A stretch of 7,478 nt of DNA from an uncultured bacterium (GCA_905215145.1 CAJMOW010000061.1:1-7478), one strand, 5' to 3'. Shown: positions 1 through 5,993, counted from the first letter of the stretch. The notes: generated from the letters alone by a model not told the origin. Made by a program: numbers and translations.

Positions 1-192
1 AATATTATTGTCGTAATATGTGCAATGACAAAGTATTTACTTGTTTTAACTGCATATGAAAATGTTACGGATGCATCTAATAGTATTCATTTTGATAAAC
101 AATTACCATATACCAATTTAAGATATCTGATTGGTTCATTAACACTAGCATACATATTAATTTACCAAAGAAAATTGTTAAATATAAAATAA
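1..192 (+). CDS. C-terminal end of a membrane protein (5' end outside window)
   Basis: Frame 1 is open from the first base to a TAA at 190-192, giving 63 residues with no stop, so this is the tail of a gene that starts to the left. The fragment begins with a hydrophobic stretch (residues 1-18, NIIVVICAM and onward), then a polar loop of about 24 residues, then a second hydrophobic segment near residues 41-57 (LIGSLTLAYILIYQ), and ends in a short basic tail (QRKLLNIK). This fits the last one or two membrane helices of an integral membrane protein with a cytoplasmic basic C-terminus. No family can be named from so little. No T-tract hairpin follows it before the promoter of the next gene. Confidence 0.6.
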   Translation, partial: NIIVVICAMTKYLLVLTAYENVTDASNSIHFDKQLPYTNLRYLIGSLTLAYILIYQRKLLNIK

Positions 193-239
193 AAATTAAT
201 GAATAAAATATAACTTAATTAGATATTTCAAATAAAGCA

Positions 240-268
240 TAGAAAAAATATATATTTTAACGTATAAT
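240..268 (+). promoter_or_regulatory. Candidate sigma-A promoter for the HD-domain gene
   Basis: A perfect -10 box TATAAT lies at 263-268, with TAGAAA (4 of 6 matches to TTGACA) at 240-245 and a 17-bp spacer. The predicted transcript would start near 275 and have a leader of about 73 nt. The region is AT-rich, so chance matches are possible, but the spacing is ideal. Confidence 0.5.
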
Positions 269-347
269 GTTAGTAGTTTTAAAATTATATTGTGTGTTAT
301 TCAATGAGAATATATTAAATGATTTAGTATTTAGAGGAGGTTAAATA

Positions 348-1007
348 ATGAATAAAATAAATAATGAGTTACAGAAGTACGTTGAAGAAAGAATATTTCC
401 AATATATGACAATAATGATTCAGGACATGGTATTGATCATATAATGTATGTAATTGGAAGAAGTTTTAAGTTTGCTAATCAATTTGAAAATATAGATCTT
501 AACATGGTTTATGTAGTAGCTTCTTTTCATGATTTAGCGCATCATATTGATAAAGACAATCATGAAGTATTATCAGCTAATTTATTCTACCTGAACGAAA
601 AGATGAAAGAATTTTTTACATATGAACAAAGAGGAATAATTAAAGATGCGATTGAAGATCATCGAGCAAGTTTAGACCATGAACCTAGAAGTGTTTATGG
701 TAAAATAATATCTTCAGCGGATAGAAATATTGATATTATATCTTCTTTAAAAAGAACACATGCTTATACAATTAAACATTATCCAGAATTAGATTTAAAT
801 GAGATGATTAATCGTGCATATAACCATATCAATGAAAAATTTGGAGATTGTGGTTATGCAAAAGTATGGTTTGTAGATGAAGAATTTGATAAATTTAAAA
901 ATGATGTTAAAGAGTTGTTAAAGGATAAATATACTTTTGGGATTAAGTATATGGAGGTAAATAATATTATAGATACCAAAGAAAAGAAAAAAATTAAAAC
1001 CTTATAA
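348..1007 (+). CDS. HD-domain phosphohydrolase, YpgQ/YedJ-like layout
   Basis: This is a 219-residue soluble protein of the HD superfamily, a group of metal-dependent phosphohydrolases acting on nucleotides or other phosphate esters. The metal-ligand series is complete: H31 in GHGIDH (27-31), H61-D62 in FHDLAHH, H105 in EDHRAS, and D125 in SSADRN. The order H...HD...D, and the last Asp followed by Arg, match the YpgQ/YedJ-type HD proteins; some of these hydrolyse nucleoside triphosphates, but the substrate here cannot be read from sequence. The C-terminus (about 172-219) is charged, lysine-rich and probably helical. The start is secure: AGAGGAGG at 333-340 lies 7 nt before ATG. The gene has its own promoter upstream and an intrinsic terminator at 1045-1071, so it is probably monocistronic. 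Neighbours give no hint of pathway. The family is clear; the function is open. Confidence 0.9.
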   Translation: MNKINNELQKYVEERIFPIYDNNDSGHGIDHIMYVIGRSFKFANQFENIDLNMVYVVASFHDLAHHIDKDNHEVLSANLFYLNEKMKEFFTYEQRGIIKDAIEDHRASLDHEPRSVYGKIISSADRNIDIISSLKRTHAYTIKHYPELDLNEMINRAYNHINEKFGDCGYAKVWFVDEEFDKFKNDVKELLKDKYTFGIKYMEVNNIIDTKEKKKIKTL

Positions 1008-1044
1008 ACAATTGAGTTGGTGAGTTGATTTCAATTAAAGCACA

Positions 1045-1071
1045 CGTTGTAGATATTTACAGCGTTTTTTT
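1045..1071 (+). terminator. Intrinsic terminator after the HD-domain gene
   Basis: An 8-bp stem (CGTTGTAG at 1045-1052 with TTACAGCG at 1057-1064, two G-U pairs) closes on a 4-nt ATAT loop and is followed directly by seven T at 1065-1071. It sits 38 nt after the stop codon and faces the correct way. Confidence 0.8.
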
Positions 1072-1129
1072 ATATATGAATTATCAAATATGATTATTTT
1101 ATGAAATTTATATTTTCTTATTAAAAAAA

Positions 1130-1138
1130 TGATATAAT
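1130..1138 (+). promoter_or_regulatory. Extended -10 promoter for the XRE/Asp-box operon
   Basis: TGATATAAT at 1130-1138 is a perfect -10 box with a TGn extension. No convincing -35 lies 16-18 bp upstream, as expected for extended -10 promoters. The transcript would start near 1145 and carry a leader of about 90 nt before the ATG at 1234. A second TATAAT at 1209-1214 is too close to the start codon to drive a transcript that keeps the ribosome-binding site. Confidence 0.5.
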
Positions 1139-1196
1139 GACTATACAGATATTACATAAGATAAAATAAGTAAACTATCAGTAGAGAACACAATCA

Positions 1197-1220
1197 ACAA
1201 TATTATAGTATAATTATTGT
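1197..1220 (+). promoter_or_regulatory. Imperfect dyad before the XRE gene, possible operator
   Basis: ACAATATTATA (1197-1207), a central G at 1208, and TATAATTATTGT (1209-1220) form an inverted repeat that is exact apart from one extra base in the right arm. It ends immediately before the Shine-Dalgarno GAGGTGAG at 1221. Autoregulation by the XRE protein is an inference from position; AT-only dyads also arise by chance in DNA of this composition. Confidence 0.35.
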
Positions 1221-1233
1221 GAGGTGAGAAACT

Positions 1234-2250
1234 ATGAATACTAATGAAATTGGAAAGCATATCGCGTTTCTTAGAAAAGAAAAAAAATTAACTCAACAAC
1301 AACTTGGTGATAAACTATTTGTAACTGATAAAGCAGTTAGTAAATGGGAGCGAGGATTAAGTTTGCCAGATATTACTATTTTAGAAAAATTGGCAAGTGA
1401 ATTAGATACTGATATTTATAATATTTTGCAGATAGAAAAAAAGAGTAATATAGATATTGAAAATATTTTAGAACAAGAAAGAAAAAAAATCAAAAAACAA
1501 TTAAATAGAAAATTAATTATAGATGCGCTAACAATTATTTTGGTTAGTAGTATTATACTGTTTAAATTTATACCTTTTGGATATAACATTGAACATGTTA
1601 GATATATTCATAATGAAAATAAATTAATTAATTTAGGAATTCCGAAATTTTCTTTTTTAATGAAAAATAATGAAAATAGTTATTCTTATAAAAACTTTAG
1701 AGGAGCAAGTGTTTTAAGAAGCGAATTAAAAAGTTATGTAAATACTTTAGATCATGTTTCTTGTAATAACACTACATATTTTTATGATCGTGATGCTAAT
1801 ATTACAATTGTTGATTATGATGTTAAGGAACACTTACTTTACAGCACGATTTCCTACAATATTAAAAATGGAAATTATTGCAATGAATGGCAAGTAAAAG
1901 AGTATTCAGAAAAAATAGGAACATTAAACACGTTTCGTACTTTATATACTGAAGATTCAAATTTAGAAATATATTTTCTTCCTAGTTTAAAAATTAATGA
2001 TAATAAAAATGAGTGGATTGCTACTTTAAATATTTATTATAATAATGGAACAAATAAAAAAGTAATTGAAAAATCATCAGGAACATTTGAAATAATAAAT
2101 AATGAACTTATTTATTATAGAACTAAAACTATGCAACGTGAAAGTAATATAGAAATTCCAAATGTATCTGCTTTTGTTATAAAAAATCAAAGATTGATAT
2201 TAAAAGAAAACTATCTTAAGAATTATGAAAAAAGTATTATTTTAAAATAA
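1234..2250 (+). CDS. Membrane-anchored XRE-family transcriptional regulator with outer domain
   Basis: This 338-residue protein has an XRE/HTH_3 DNA-binding domain at about residues 5-61. Typical features are IAFLRKEKKLTQQQLGDKL, then TDKAVSKWERG (recognition helix region), then LPDITILEKLASEL. A charged, probably coiled linker follows (about 70-92, rich in E and K). One membrane helix lies at about 94-115 (LIIDALTIILVSSIILF). The remaining 220 or so residues (116-338) are polar, rich in N, Y and predicted beta strands, with two cysteines (C177, C216). With the positive linker before the helix, the DNA-binding head should be cytoplasmic and the C-terminal domain outside, the layout of a one-component membrane-bound regulator. 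The outer domain matches no family I recognise. GAGGTGAG at 1221-1228 precedes the ATG. The downstream gene starts 11 nt after the stop, so the two are almost certainly co-transcribed. Target genes are unknown; self-regulation is plausible. Confidence 0.85.
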   Translation: MNTNEIGKHIAFLRKEKKLTQQQLGDKLFVTDKAVSKWERGLSLPDITILEKLASELDTDIYNILQIEKKSNIDIENILEQERKKIKKQLNRKLIIDALTIILVSSIILFKFIPFGYNIEHVRYIHNENKLINLGIPKFSFLMKNNENSYSYKNFRGASVLRSELKSYVNTLDHVSCNNTTYFYDRDANITIVDYDVKEHLLYSTISYNIKNGNYCNEWQVKEYSEKIGTLNTFRTLYTEDSNLEIYFLPSLKINDNKNEWIATLNIYYNNGTNKKVIEKSSGTFEIINNELIYYRTKTMQRESNIEIPNVSAFVIKNQRLILKENYLKNYEKSIILK

Positions 2251-2261
2251 GGTGGTGACTT

Positions 2262-3389
2262 ATGATGAATTTGTTTAAAAAAATTAAAAAAAATATTCTT
2301 ATTTATGATTTACTTTTTGTAAGTGCTAATATAATAATTAACTTTATATTATATCTTATGAATATGAGATTTAGATTATGGTTCATTATTTTAATAATTT
2401 TTGTATCAATTGTTGGATTTATAATTGGTATATTTCAACAAATATATTTATTCTCAGACAATAAAAAGAGAACTATAATTTTATCATTGTTAGGAATTAT
2501 ACCGATAATTATACTTATTTTAATTTCTTTACCTATTGTGTGTTTTATTGCAATTTTTAGTTATAAACCTGAGCATACTACAATGTTAGATAATAAAAAA
2601 TATGTAGCAGTTGTTTCTTCTTTCCTTCATGTTGATGTTGATTATTACGATTATTATGGATTTTTATTAATGGGGACAAAGGTAAAAATACATGGTTATT
2701 TTGGTAAAGGTGGTTTCGATCCTTTTATTAATCCAAATATTGCTGATGGAGTTGAATATACATATTATGATAATAAAGGCAAAGTAAAATCAAAAAGAAG
2801 CGAAACATATATTAAGGATAAAGATGGGCAAATAATAGACAAAAACAATTATAATATAAATATTGATAAAACAGATAAATTAGATGATAGTGATAATTAC
2901 TTATTGCCTGAAAATGAAGAAACATTATATGAAAAGAAATTTAATGAAACAATATTAAGATTTAGCAAGGTTAATAATGTATTAACTCAAAATATGTTAG
3001 TTCATGTTTTAAGAAGTAAAGATAATGGAAAAAGTTTTTATGTTGTATCGGATAATGTGATTCAAGTAAGTAATGAAGCAAAATTTGTCTTTTTAAATGA
3101 AAACTTAGGATTTGCAGTTAATACTGGTAAGATTTATTTAGACAATAGAAAAACTGGTTTATATATTACTAATGATAGTGGGAAAACATTTACATCTTCT
3201 AATTTTAAATATACAAATGAAAATGTTGATTATATAAGCTTAGAAAGTATGCCTTATTACGAAAATAATGTTTTAAAAATCAAATGTTCAGTATACCAAG
3301 TAAACTCAAATAAAGATGAATATGAAAATAAAGACTTAACATTTATTAGTAATGATAATGGATTGAATTGGAATTTAGAAAATAATTAA
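2262..3389 (+). CDS. Three-helix membrane protein with Asp-box (BNR-type) outer domain
   Basis: This 375-residue protein has a basic N-terminus (LFKKIKKN) and three hydrophobic helices at about 11-33, 38-62 and 71-99, then a polar domain of about 275 residues. That domain holds three Asp-box motifs, S/T-x-D-x-G-x-S/T/N-F/W: SKDNGKSF at 252-259, TNDSGKTF at 303-310 and SNDNGLNW at 363-370. Asp-boxes mark turns in beta-propeller folds such as sialidases and YCF48-like proteins; three boxes and this length suggest a partial or divergent propeller. The catalytic arginines and FRIP motif of true sialidases were not seen, so a binding or structural role is more likely than an enzyme. The odd number of helices after a basic N-terminus puts the domain outside the cell. 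AAGGTGG at 2249-2255 overlaps the stop of the regulator gene; ATG at 2262 and ATG at 2265 are both possible starts. Function is unknown; the operon links it to the membrane-bound regulator. Confidence 0.75.
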   Translation: MMNLFKKIKKNILIYDLLFVSANIIINFILYLMNMRFRLWFIILIIFVSIVGFIIGIFQQIYLFSDNKKRTIILSLLGIIPIIILILISLPIVCFIAIFSYKPEHTTMLDNKKYVAVVSSFLHVDVDYYDYYGFLLMGTKVKIHGYFGKGGFDPFINPNIADGVEYTYYDNKGKVKSKRSETYIKDKDGQIIDKNNYNINIDKTDKLDDSDNYLLPENEETLYEKKFNETILRFSKVNNVLTQNMLVHVLRSKDNGKSFYVVSDNVIQVSNEAKFVFLNENLGFAVNTGKIYLDNRKTGLYITNDSGKTFTSSNFKYTNENVDYISLESMPYYENNVLKIKCSVYQVNSNKDEYENKDLTFISNDNGLNWNLENN

Positions 3390-3582
3390 AGTTGTTTTTA
3401 TAGTAATTAGTATTGTTGTTACTACTTCAACAATAAAATCTATAAGTTGAATAAGACAATTTATTAGAATAAATTATTGATAAAATTTATTTTTAAGTAC
3501 AAATAATGGTATTTATATTGATATTAATAATAAGAGAAATACTGTTGCATTTAACTTTTTAAAGAACATATTGTATTGGTGA
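3379..3582 (+). other. Intergenic stretch with a possible decayed coding frame
   Basis: The gap between 3390 and 3672 has no gene with a start codon and ribosome-binding site. One reading frame (codons starting at 3379) gives a hydrophobic signal-like piece (KIIKVVFIVISIVVTTSTI), then in-frame stops, then after the last of these a protein-like piece (STNNGIYIDINNKRNTVAF) ending at TGA 3580-3582. Both pieces sit in the same frame, which is compatible with a worn-out short gene, perhaps a fragment of another surface protein. It may equally be chance in AT-rich DNA. Confidence 0.2.
3411..3435. repeat. Inverted repeat (hairpin) after the XRE/Asp-box operon
   Basis: TATTGTTG (3411-3418) pairs perfectly with CAACAATA (3428-3435) around a 9-nt loop. 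It lies 22 nt after the stop of the Asp-box gene, but AAATCTATAAG rather than a T-run follows it, so it is not a standard intrinsic terminator. It may still protect or shape the 3' end of the transcript. Confidence 0.45.
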
Positions 3583-3584
3583 AG

Positions 3585-3613
3585 TTGACAGAATTATATT
3601 TATATGATAGGAT
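3585..3613 (+). promoter_or_regulatory. Strong sigma-A promoter for the metallophosphoesterase gene
   Basis: A perfect -35 TTGACA at 3585-3590 is followed, after 17 bp, by TAGGAT at 3608-3613 (4 of 6), preceded by TGA at 3605-3607, which supplies an extended -10. The transcript should start near 3620, leaving a leader of about 50 nt. That leader contains a small dyad, AGTTT-T-AAACT (3636-3646), of unknown meaning. Confidence 0.7.
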
Positions 3614-3672
3614 ATGCGCTATATTTGTGAATTTTAGTTTTAAACTCTAAGAAACATTAAAAGGGGGATATT

Positions 3673-5016
3673 ATGGGAAGAAAGTTACAAACTATTTATG
3701 AATATTTTAGTGATTATAGTGAAAAACAAATTGATGATATGATGTGTAAATTGTCTATTTATGATAAATCACTTATTATATCTAGATTTGGAAAAGATTT
3801 ACATAATCCATCACCACAGGAAGATTGGAGTAGGGAAAATAGCGTGAAATATTATGGCTCTGTAGTCCCTAAGATGAAAAAAATATTATCCCAAAATTTT
3901 GCGACTGCTGAGCTAACTGATACAGAAAGTGAGACTGTAGAGTTGAACCAGGAACCTAAAACAGAGGAAATAGAAGAAACGGATGTATCACAGTTATTGC
4001 AATTATTAAAAACGAAAAATAATAGAGAAATATGTGAATTTCTTAATATTTCTCCTAATCAATTATATGATGAGTTGTTAAAGTTAAAAAATAAAGGAAC
4101 GCAATATATCAGAAAATATTATTCGGATGGATTTATAAAATATAAAGATGTTTCAGCACCAAGTACTTTAATAAAATATAAGTGTATTGAACAAGAGAAA
4201 ACTATTATTACTGATATAAATGAAGATGATATGAAATTTTTACTAATATCAGATTTACATTTTGGAAATGAATTAGAAAGAATTGATCTCGTAAATCGTG
4301 CTTATGAATATTGTATAAAAAATGGTATAAATATTATTTTGTGTGGGGGTGATCTTATAGATGGAGCATTTACTAAAGGAACACAAAAAATATCAGATTT
4401 ATATGAGCAAGTAGAATATTTTATGAAAAATTATCCTTATGATAAAAATATTTTAACATTTAGTGTTGCTGGTGATCATGATGTAAGTGTTCTCACTAAG
4501 GCATCTTTGGATATAATGGAGATATGTAATAATTTTAGGCATGATATTGTTATTGTTGGATATAATAATGCTAAAATTAATTTAAAAAATGACGGAATTC
4601 AATTGTTTCATTTTAATAAGGATTTTAGTTGTAAAAGGACATCACCAATAATATTAAATGGACACTTACATAAGTATTCAACAGAAATAAATAATAATTC
4701 TTTAAATATTACACTTCCAACATTATCGAATATAGTGCAACCAATGCCTACTGCTTTAGAATTGGATGTTTATTTTTATAAAGGATATATAGAAACAGCA
4801 ATAATAAAACAATTATATTTTGGAGATAAAGATATTGTGTTGGGAGAATCAAAATTTGATTTATTAAGTGGAAGAAATATCAATTATGGTCAGATAGCAA
4901 ATGAGGAAAATTATAAACAAAATACAGAACAAAATTTTGATAAAGAAAAAGTATTAAAAAAAACTAATTTACCATCATCACAAATAGAAAAGTTTTATAA
5001 AAGATATGGAAGATAA
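3673..5016 (+). CDS. Metallophosphoesterase with N-terminal sigma-like/HTH modules
   Basis: This 447-residue protein appears to have three parts. Residues 8-72 (IYEYFSDYSEKQI; DKSLIISRFGKDLHNP; YYGSVVPKMKKIL) resemble a repeat found in sigma-factor-like proteins of low-GC gut Bacillota. Residues 104-160 look like a winged helix (NREICEFLNISPNQLYDELL, then YYSDGFIKY). An acidic linker (79-104) separates them. Residues 187-385 are a calcineurin-like phosphoesterase: D194-L-H196, GGD227LID, GD268HD, H313 in LFHF, and GH331LH333. All usual metal ligands are present except that Asp268 takes the place of the usual Asn in GNHD. The tail (about 395-447) is polar and ends YKRYGR. The start is set by AAGGGGG at 3661-3667, 5 nt before ATG. 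Substrate could be nucleic acid, nucleotide or protein phosphate; the DNA-binding-like modules favour a nucleic-acid link, which is inference. Fold confidence is high, role confidence low. Confidence 0.85.
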   Translation: MGRKLQTIYEYFSDYSEKQIDDMMCKLSIYDKSLIISRFGKDLHNPSPQEDWSRENSVKYYGSVVPKMKKILSQNFATAELTDTESETVELNQEPKTEEIEETDVSQLLQLLKTKNNREICEFLNISPNQLYDELLKLKNKGTQYIRKYYSDGFIKYKDVSAPSTLIKYKCIEQEKTIITDINEDDMKFLLISDLHFGNELERIDLVNRAYEYCIKNGINIILCGGDLIDGAFTKGTQKISDLYEQVEYFMKNYPYDKNILTFSVAGDHDVSVLTKASLDIMEICNNFRHDIVIVGYNNAKINLKNDGIQLFHFNKDFSCKRTSPIILNGHLHKYSTEINNNSLNITLPTLSNIVQPMPTALELDVYFYKGYIETAIIKQLYFGDKDIVLGESKFDLLSGRNINYGQIANEENYKQNTEQNFDKEKVLKKTNLPSSQIEKFYKRYGR

Positions 5017-5083
5017 AAAAATAAGTTTGAAAACTTTGAGATAATTTGTTAATATTTACTAAATTGTAATAAAAATTTGAAAG

Positions 5084-5112
5084 AAATTATTTTTATAATT
5101 TTTTTTTTTTTT
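5084..5112 (+). terminator. AT-only hairpin plus T14 run after the phosphoesterase gene
   Basis: AAATTAT (5084-5090), loop TTTT, and ATAATTT (5095-5101) form a 7-bp stem that can be lengthened by pairing AAAG with the T-run. A run of 14 T spans 5099-5112. The stem has no G-C pair, so it is weak, but the long T-run and its place 67 nt after the stop codon fit a terminator for the plus-strand gene. Confidence 0.5.
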
Positions 5113-5127
5113 GATATTATTTATTAT

Positions 5128-5159
5128 AAAAAACTTACAAACTTTTCAGTCTGTAAGTT
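5128..5159 (-). terminator. Hairpin with T-run on minus strand, second terminator of the zincin gene
   Basis: AACTTACA (5132-5139) and TGTAAGTT (5152-5159) form a perfect 8-bp stem around a 12-nt loop. Read on the minus strand it is followed by TTTTATAATAA (5131 downward), a fair T-run. On the plus strand only GATTTTAAAT follows, so it could work weakly in both directions between the convergent genes. Confidence 0.5.
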
Positions 5160-5210
5160 GATTTTAAATGGAGCAATAACATGGGTCATTTGTGAAAAAA
5201 ATAAAGTAAA

Positions 5211-5242
5211 ATAAAAAGATTAGCTATATTTCAAACTAATCT
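5211..5242 (-). terminator. Intrinsic terminator of the zincin gene (minus strand)
   Basis: AGATTAG (5217-5223) and CTAATCT (5236-5242) form a 7-bp stem with a 12-nt loop. On the minus strand the stem is followed by TTTTATTTTACTTTA. It lies 47 nt after the stop codon of the minus-strand gene. Between this and that stop codon there is also an AT-only palindrome, ATAAATT-GT-AATTTAT (5248-5263). Confidence 0.55.
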
Positions 5243-5289
5243 CACTGATAAATTGTAATTTATGTTGTTCATGATTATAAATATTATGA

Positions 5290-5877
5290 TTAATCTATAT
5301 ATGATAAAGTTTCCTCATAAAACAACACTTTTTTGCCTTTAGGCACTTTCTTAATAATTTGAAATACATTATATACATCTGGATATGGAGATATTATACC
5401 CATACACATCATGCCAAAACTTAAACTACATATTGCTGAATTATTTGTTAATGTAAAAATTAACATTGGGATTATTCCTAATATAAATGGTAATAAGCAC
5501 ATTATAATAAATTTACTTTTACTCATAGGATAGGACGCTAATGCTACAAATGTTATAGGTTTTATAAATCCTATACTAACATTAATATTTTTGGGATAAA
5601 CGATTCCATGTAAAATTTCATGAACAATTAATAACATACATCCTATCAAAAAACCTAAAATTAAAAAAATTGGTTTTATTGATATATTACTATTAAATAA
5701 TTTAAGAAATAAAACTACATTACATAGTATTATTAAGAATACACAAATAGGTATTGCTTTTATTTGTATATTATCTTTATCATTATTAATTAAAGTCATT
5801 TTCTTATTTGTATTATATTTTTGATACTTAGTAATTTCATTTTTGTTTATAATACCAACCATCTTTAATCTAGCCAT
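5290..5877 (-). CDS. DUF3267-type membrane zincin (putative metalloprotease)
   Basis: This 195-residue protein is a multi-pass membrane protein with the zinc-peptidase signature HEILHG (H86, E87, H90, counted from the chosen start). Near the C-terminus SPYPDVYNVFQI gives a probable third ligand (D167), followed by VPKGKKVLFYEE; this ending is typical of the DUF3267 group, distant relatives of site-2-type intramembrane proteases. Hydrophobic segments lie at about 41-61, 67-85 (running into HE), 121-144 and 147-164; the N-terminal 40 residues are polar and cytoplasmic-looking. I place the start at ATG 5877-5875: AGGAG (minus strand of 5886-5890) sits 8 nt upstream of it, whereas the longer reading from 5895 would place that site inside its own coding sequence. 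It has no partner in the same operon; a weak promoter and a dyad precede it. Known zincins of this sort are mostly uncharacterised; proteolysis is inferred from the motif. Confidence 0.85.
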   Translation of the reverse strand: MARLKMVGIINKNEITKYQKYNTNKKMTLINNDKDNIQIKAIPICVFLIILCNVVLFLKLFNSNISIKPIFLILGFLIGCMLLIVHEILHGIVYPKNINVSIGFIKPITFVALASYPMSKSKFIIMCLLPFILGIIPMLIFTLTNNSAICSLSFGMMCMGIISPYPDVYNVFQIIKKVPKGKKVLFYEETLSYID

Positions 5878-5885
5878 ACTAACAA

Positions 5886-5890
5886 CTCCT
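5886..5890 (-). promoter_or_regulatory. Ribosome-binding site that fixes the zincin start
   Basis: The minus strand reads ATAGGAG, then 8 nt (TTGTTAGT), then ATG at 5877. Because the AGGAG lies downstream of the ATG at 5895, that earlier ATG cannot use it, and no comparable site precedes 5895. Confidence 0.8.
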
Positions 5891-5898
5891 ATCATTAC

Positions 5899-5917
5899 TA
5901 CAAATTTACCATTTGTA
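5899..5917 (-). promoter_or_regulatory. Perfect 7-bp-arm dyad in the zincin leader, possible operator
   Basis: TACAAAT (5899-5905), spacer of 5, ATTTGTA (5911-5917) is a perfect 19-bp inverted repeat. It lies between the presumed -10 box (5928-5933) and the AGGAG site (5886-5890), where a bound repressor, or a hairpin in the mRNA, would affect expression. No cognate regulator can be named. Confidence 0.4.
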
Positions 5918-5927
5918 CATCACTTAT

Positions 5928-5933
5928 ATTATA
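5928..5933 (-). promoter_or_regulatory. Candidate -10 box for the zincin gene
   Basis: The minus strand has TATAAT here, about 50 bp before the start codon. I found no good -35 at 16-18 bp and no TGn extension, so the call rests on the -10 alone. Confidence 0.35.
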
Positions 5934-5968
5934 CTATAAGGAAAGCAAATCTTTTTATTGATCTACTT

Positions 5969-5993
5969 GATAAATTACTATTTATCTTTTTTT
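5969..5993 (+). terminator. Hairpin plus T7 reading on the plus strand between two minus-strand genes
   Basis: GATAAAT (5969-5975), loop TACT, ATTTATC (5980-5986) is followed on the plus strand by seven T (5987-5993). On the minus strand, after the SDR stop, the hairpin has only an A-run before it and no T-run after it. It therefore has terminator form for plus-strand (antisense) transcripts, although no plus-strand gene lies just before it. Confidence 0.35.

Noticed and set aside
1209..1214. TATAAT as the promoter of the XRE gene
   Set aside because: It is only 20 nt before the start codon; a transcript from it would begin at or inside the ribosome-binding site. The upstream TGATATAAT at 1130 is better placed.
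2262..3389. The Asp-box protein as a sialidase enzyme
   Set aside because: Asp-boxes are structural turns; the FRIP motif and the arginine triad of sialidases are not visible, and only three boxes occur.
3411..3435. Hairpin as an intrinsic terminator of the XRE/Asp-box operon
   Set aside because: The stem is perfect but no T-run follows on either strand, so it is listed only as an inverted repeat.
5248..5263. AT-only palindrome ATAAATT-GT-AATTTAT as a regulatory site
   Set aside because: It lies after the 3' end of the zincin gene, has almost no G-C content and no T-run, and dyads of this kind are expected by chance in such DNA.
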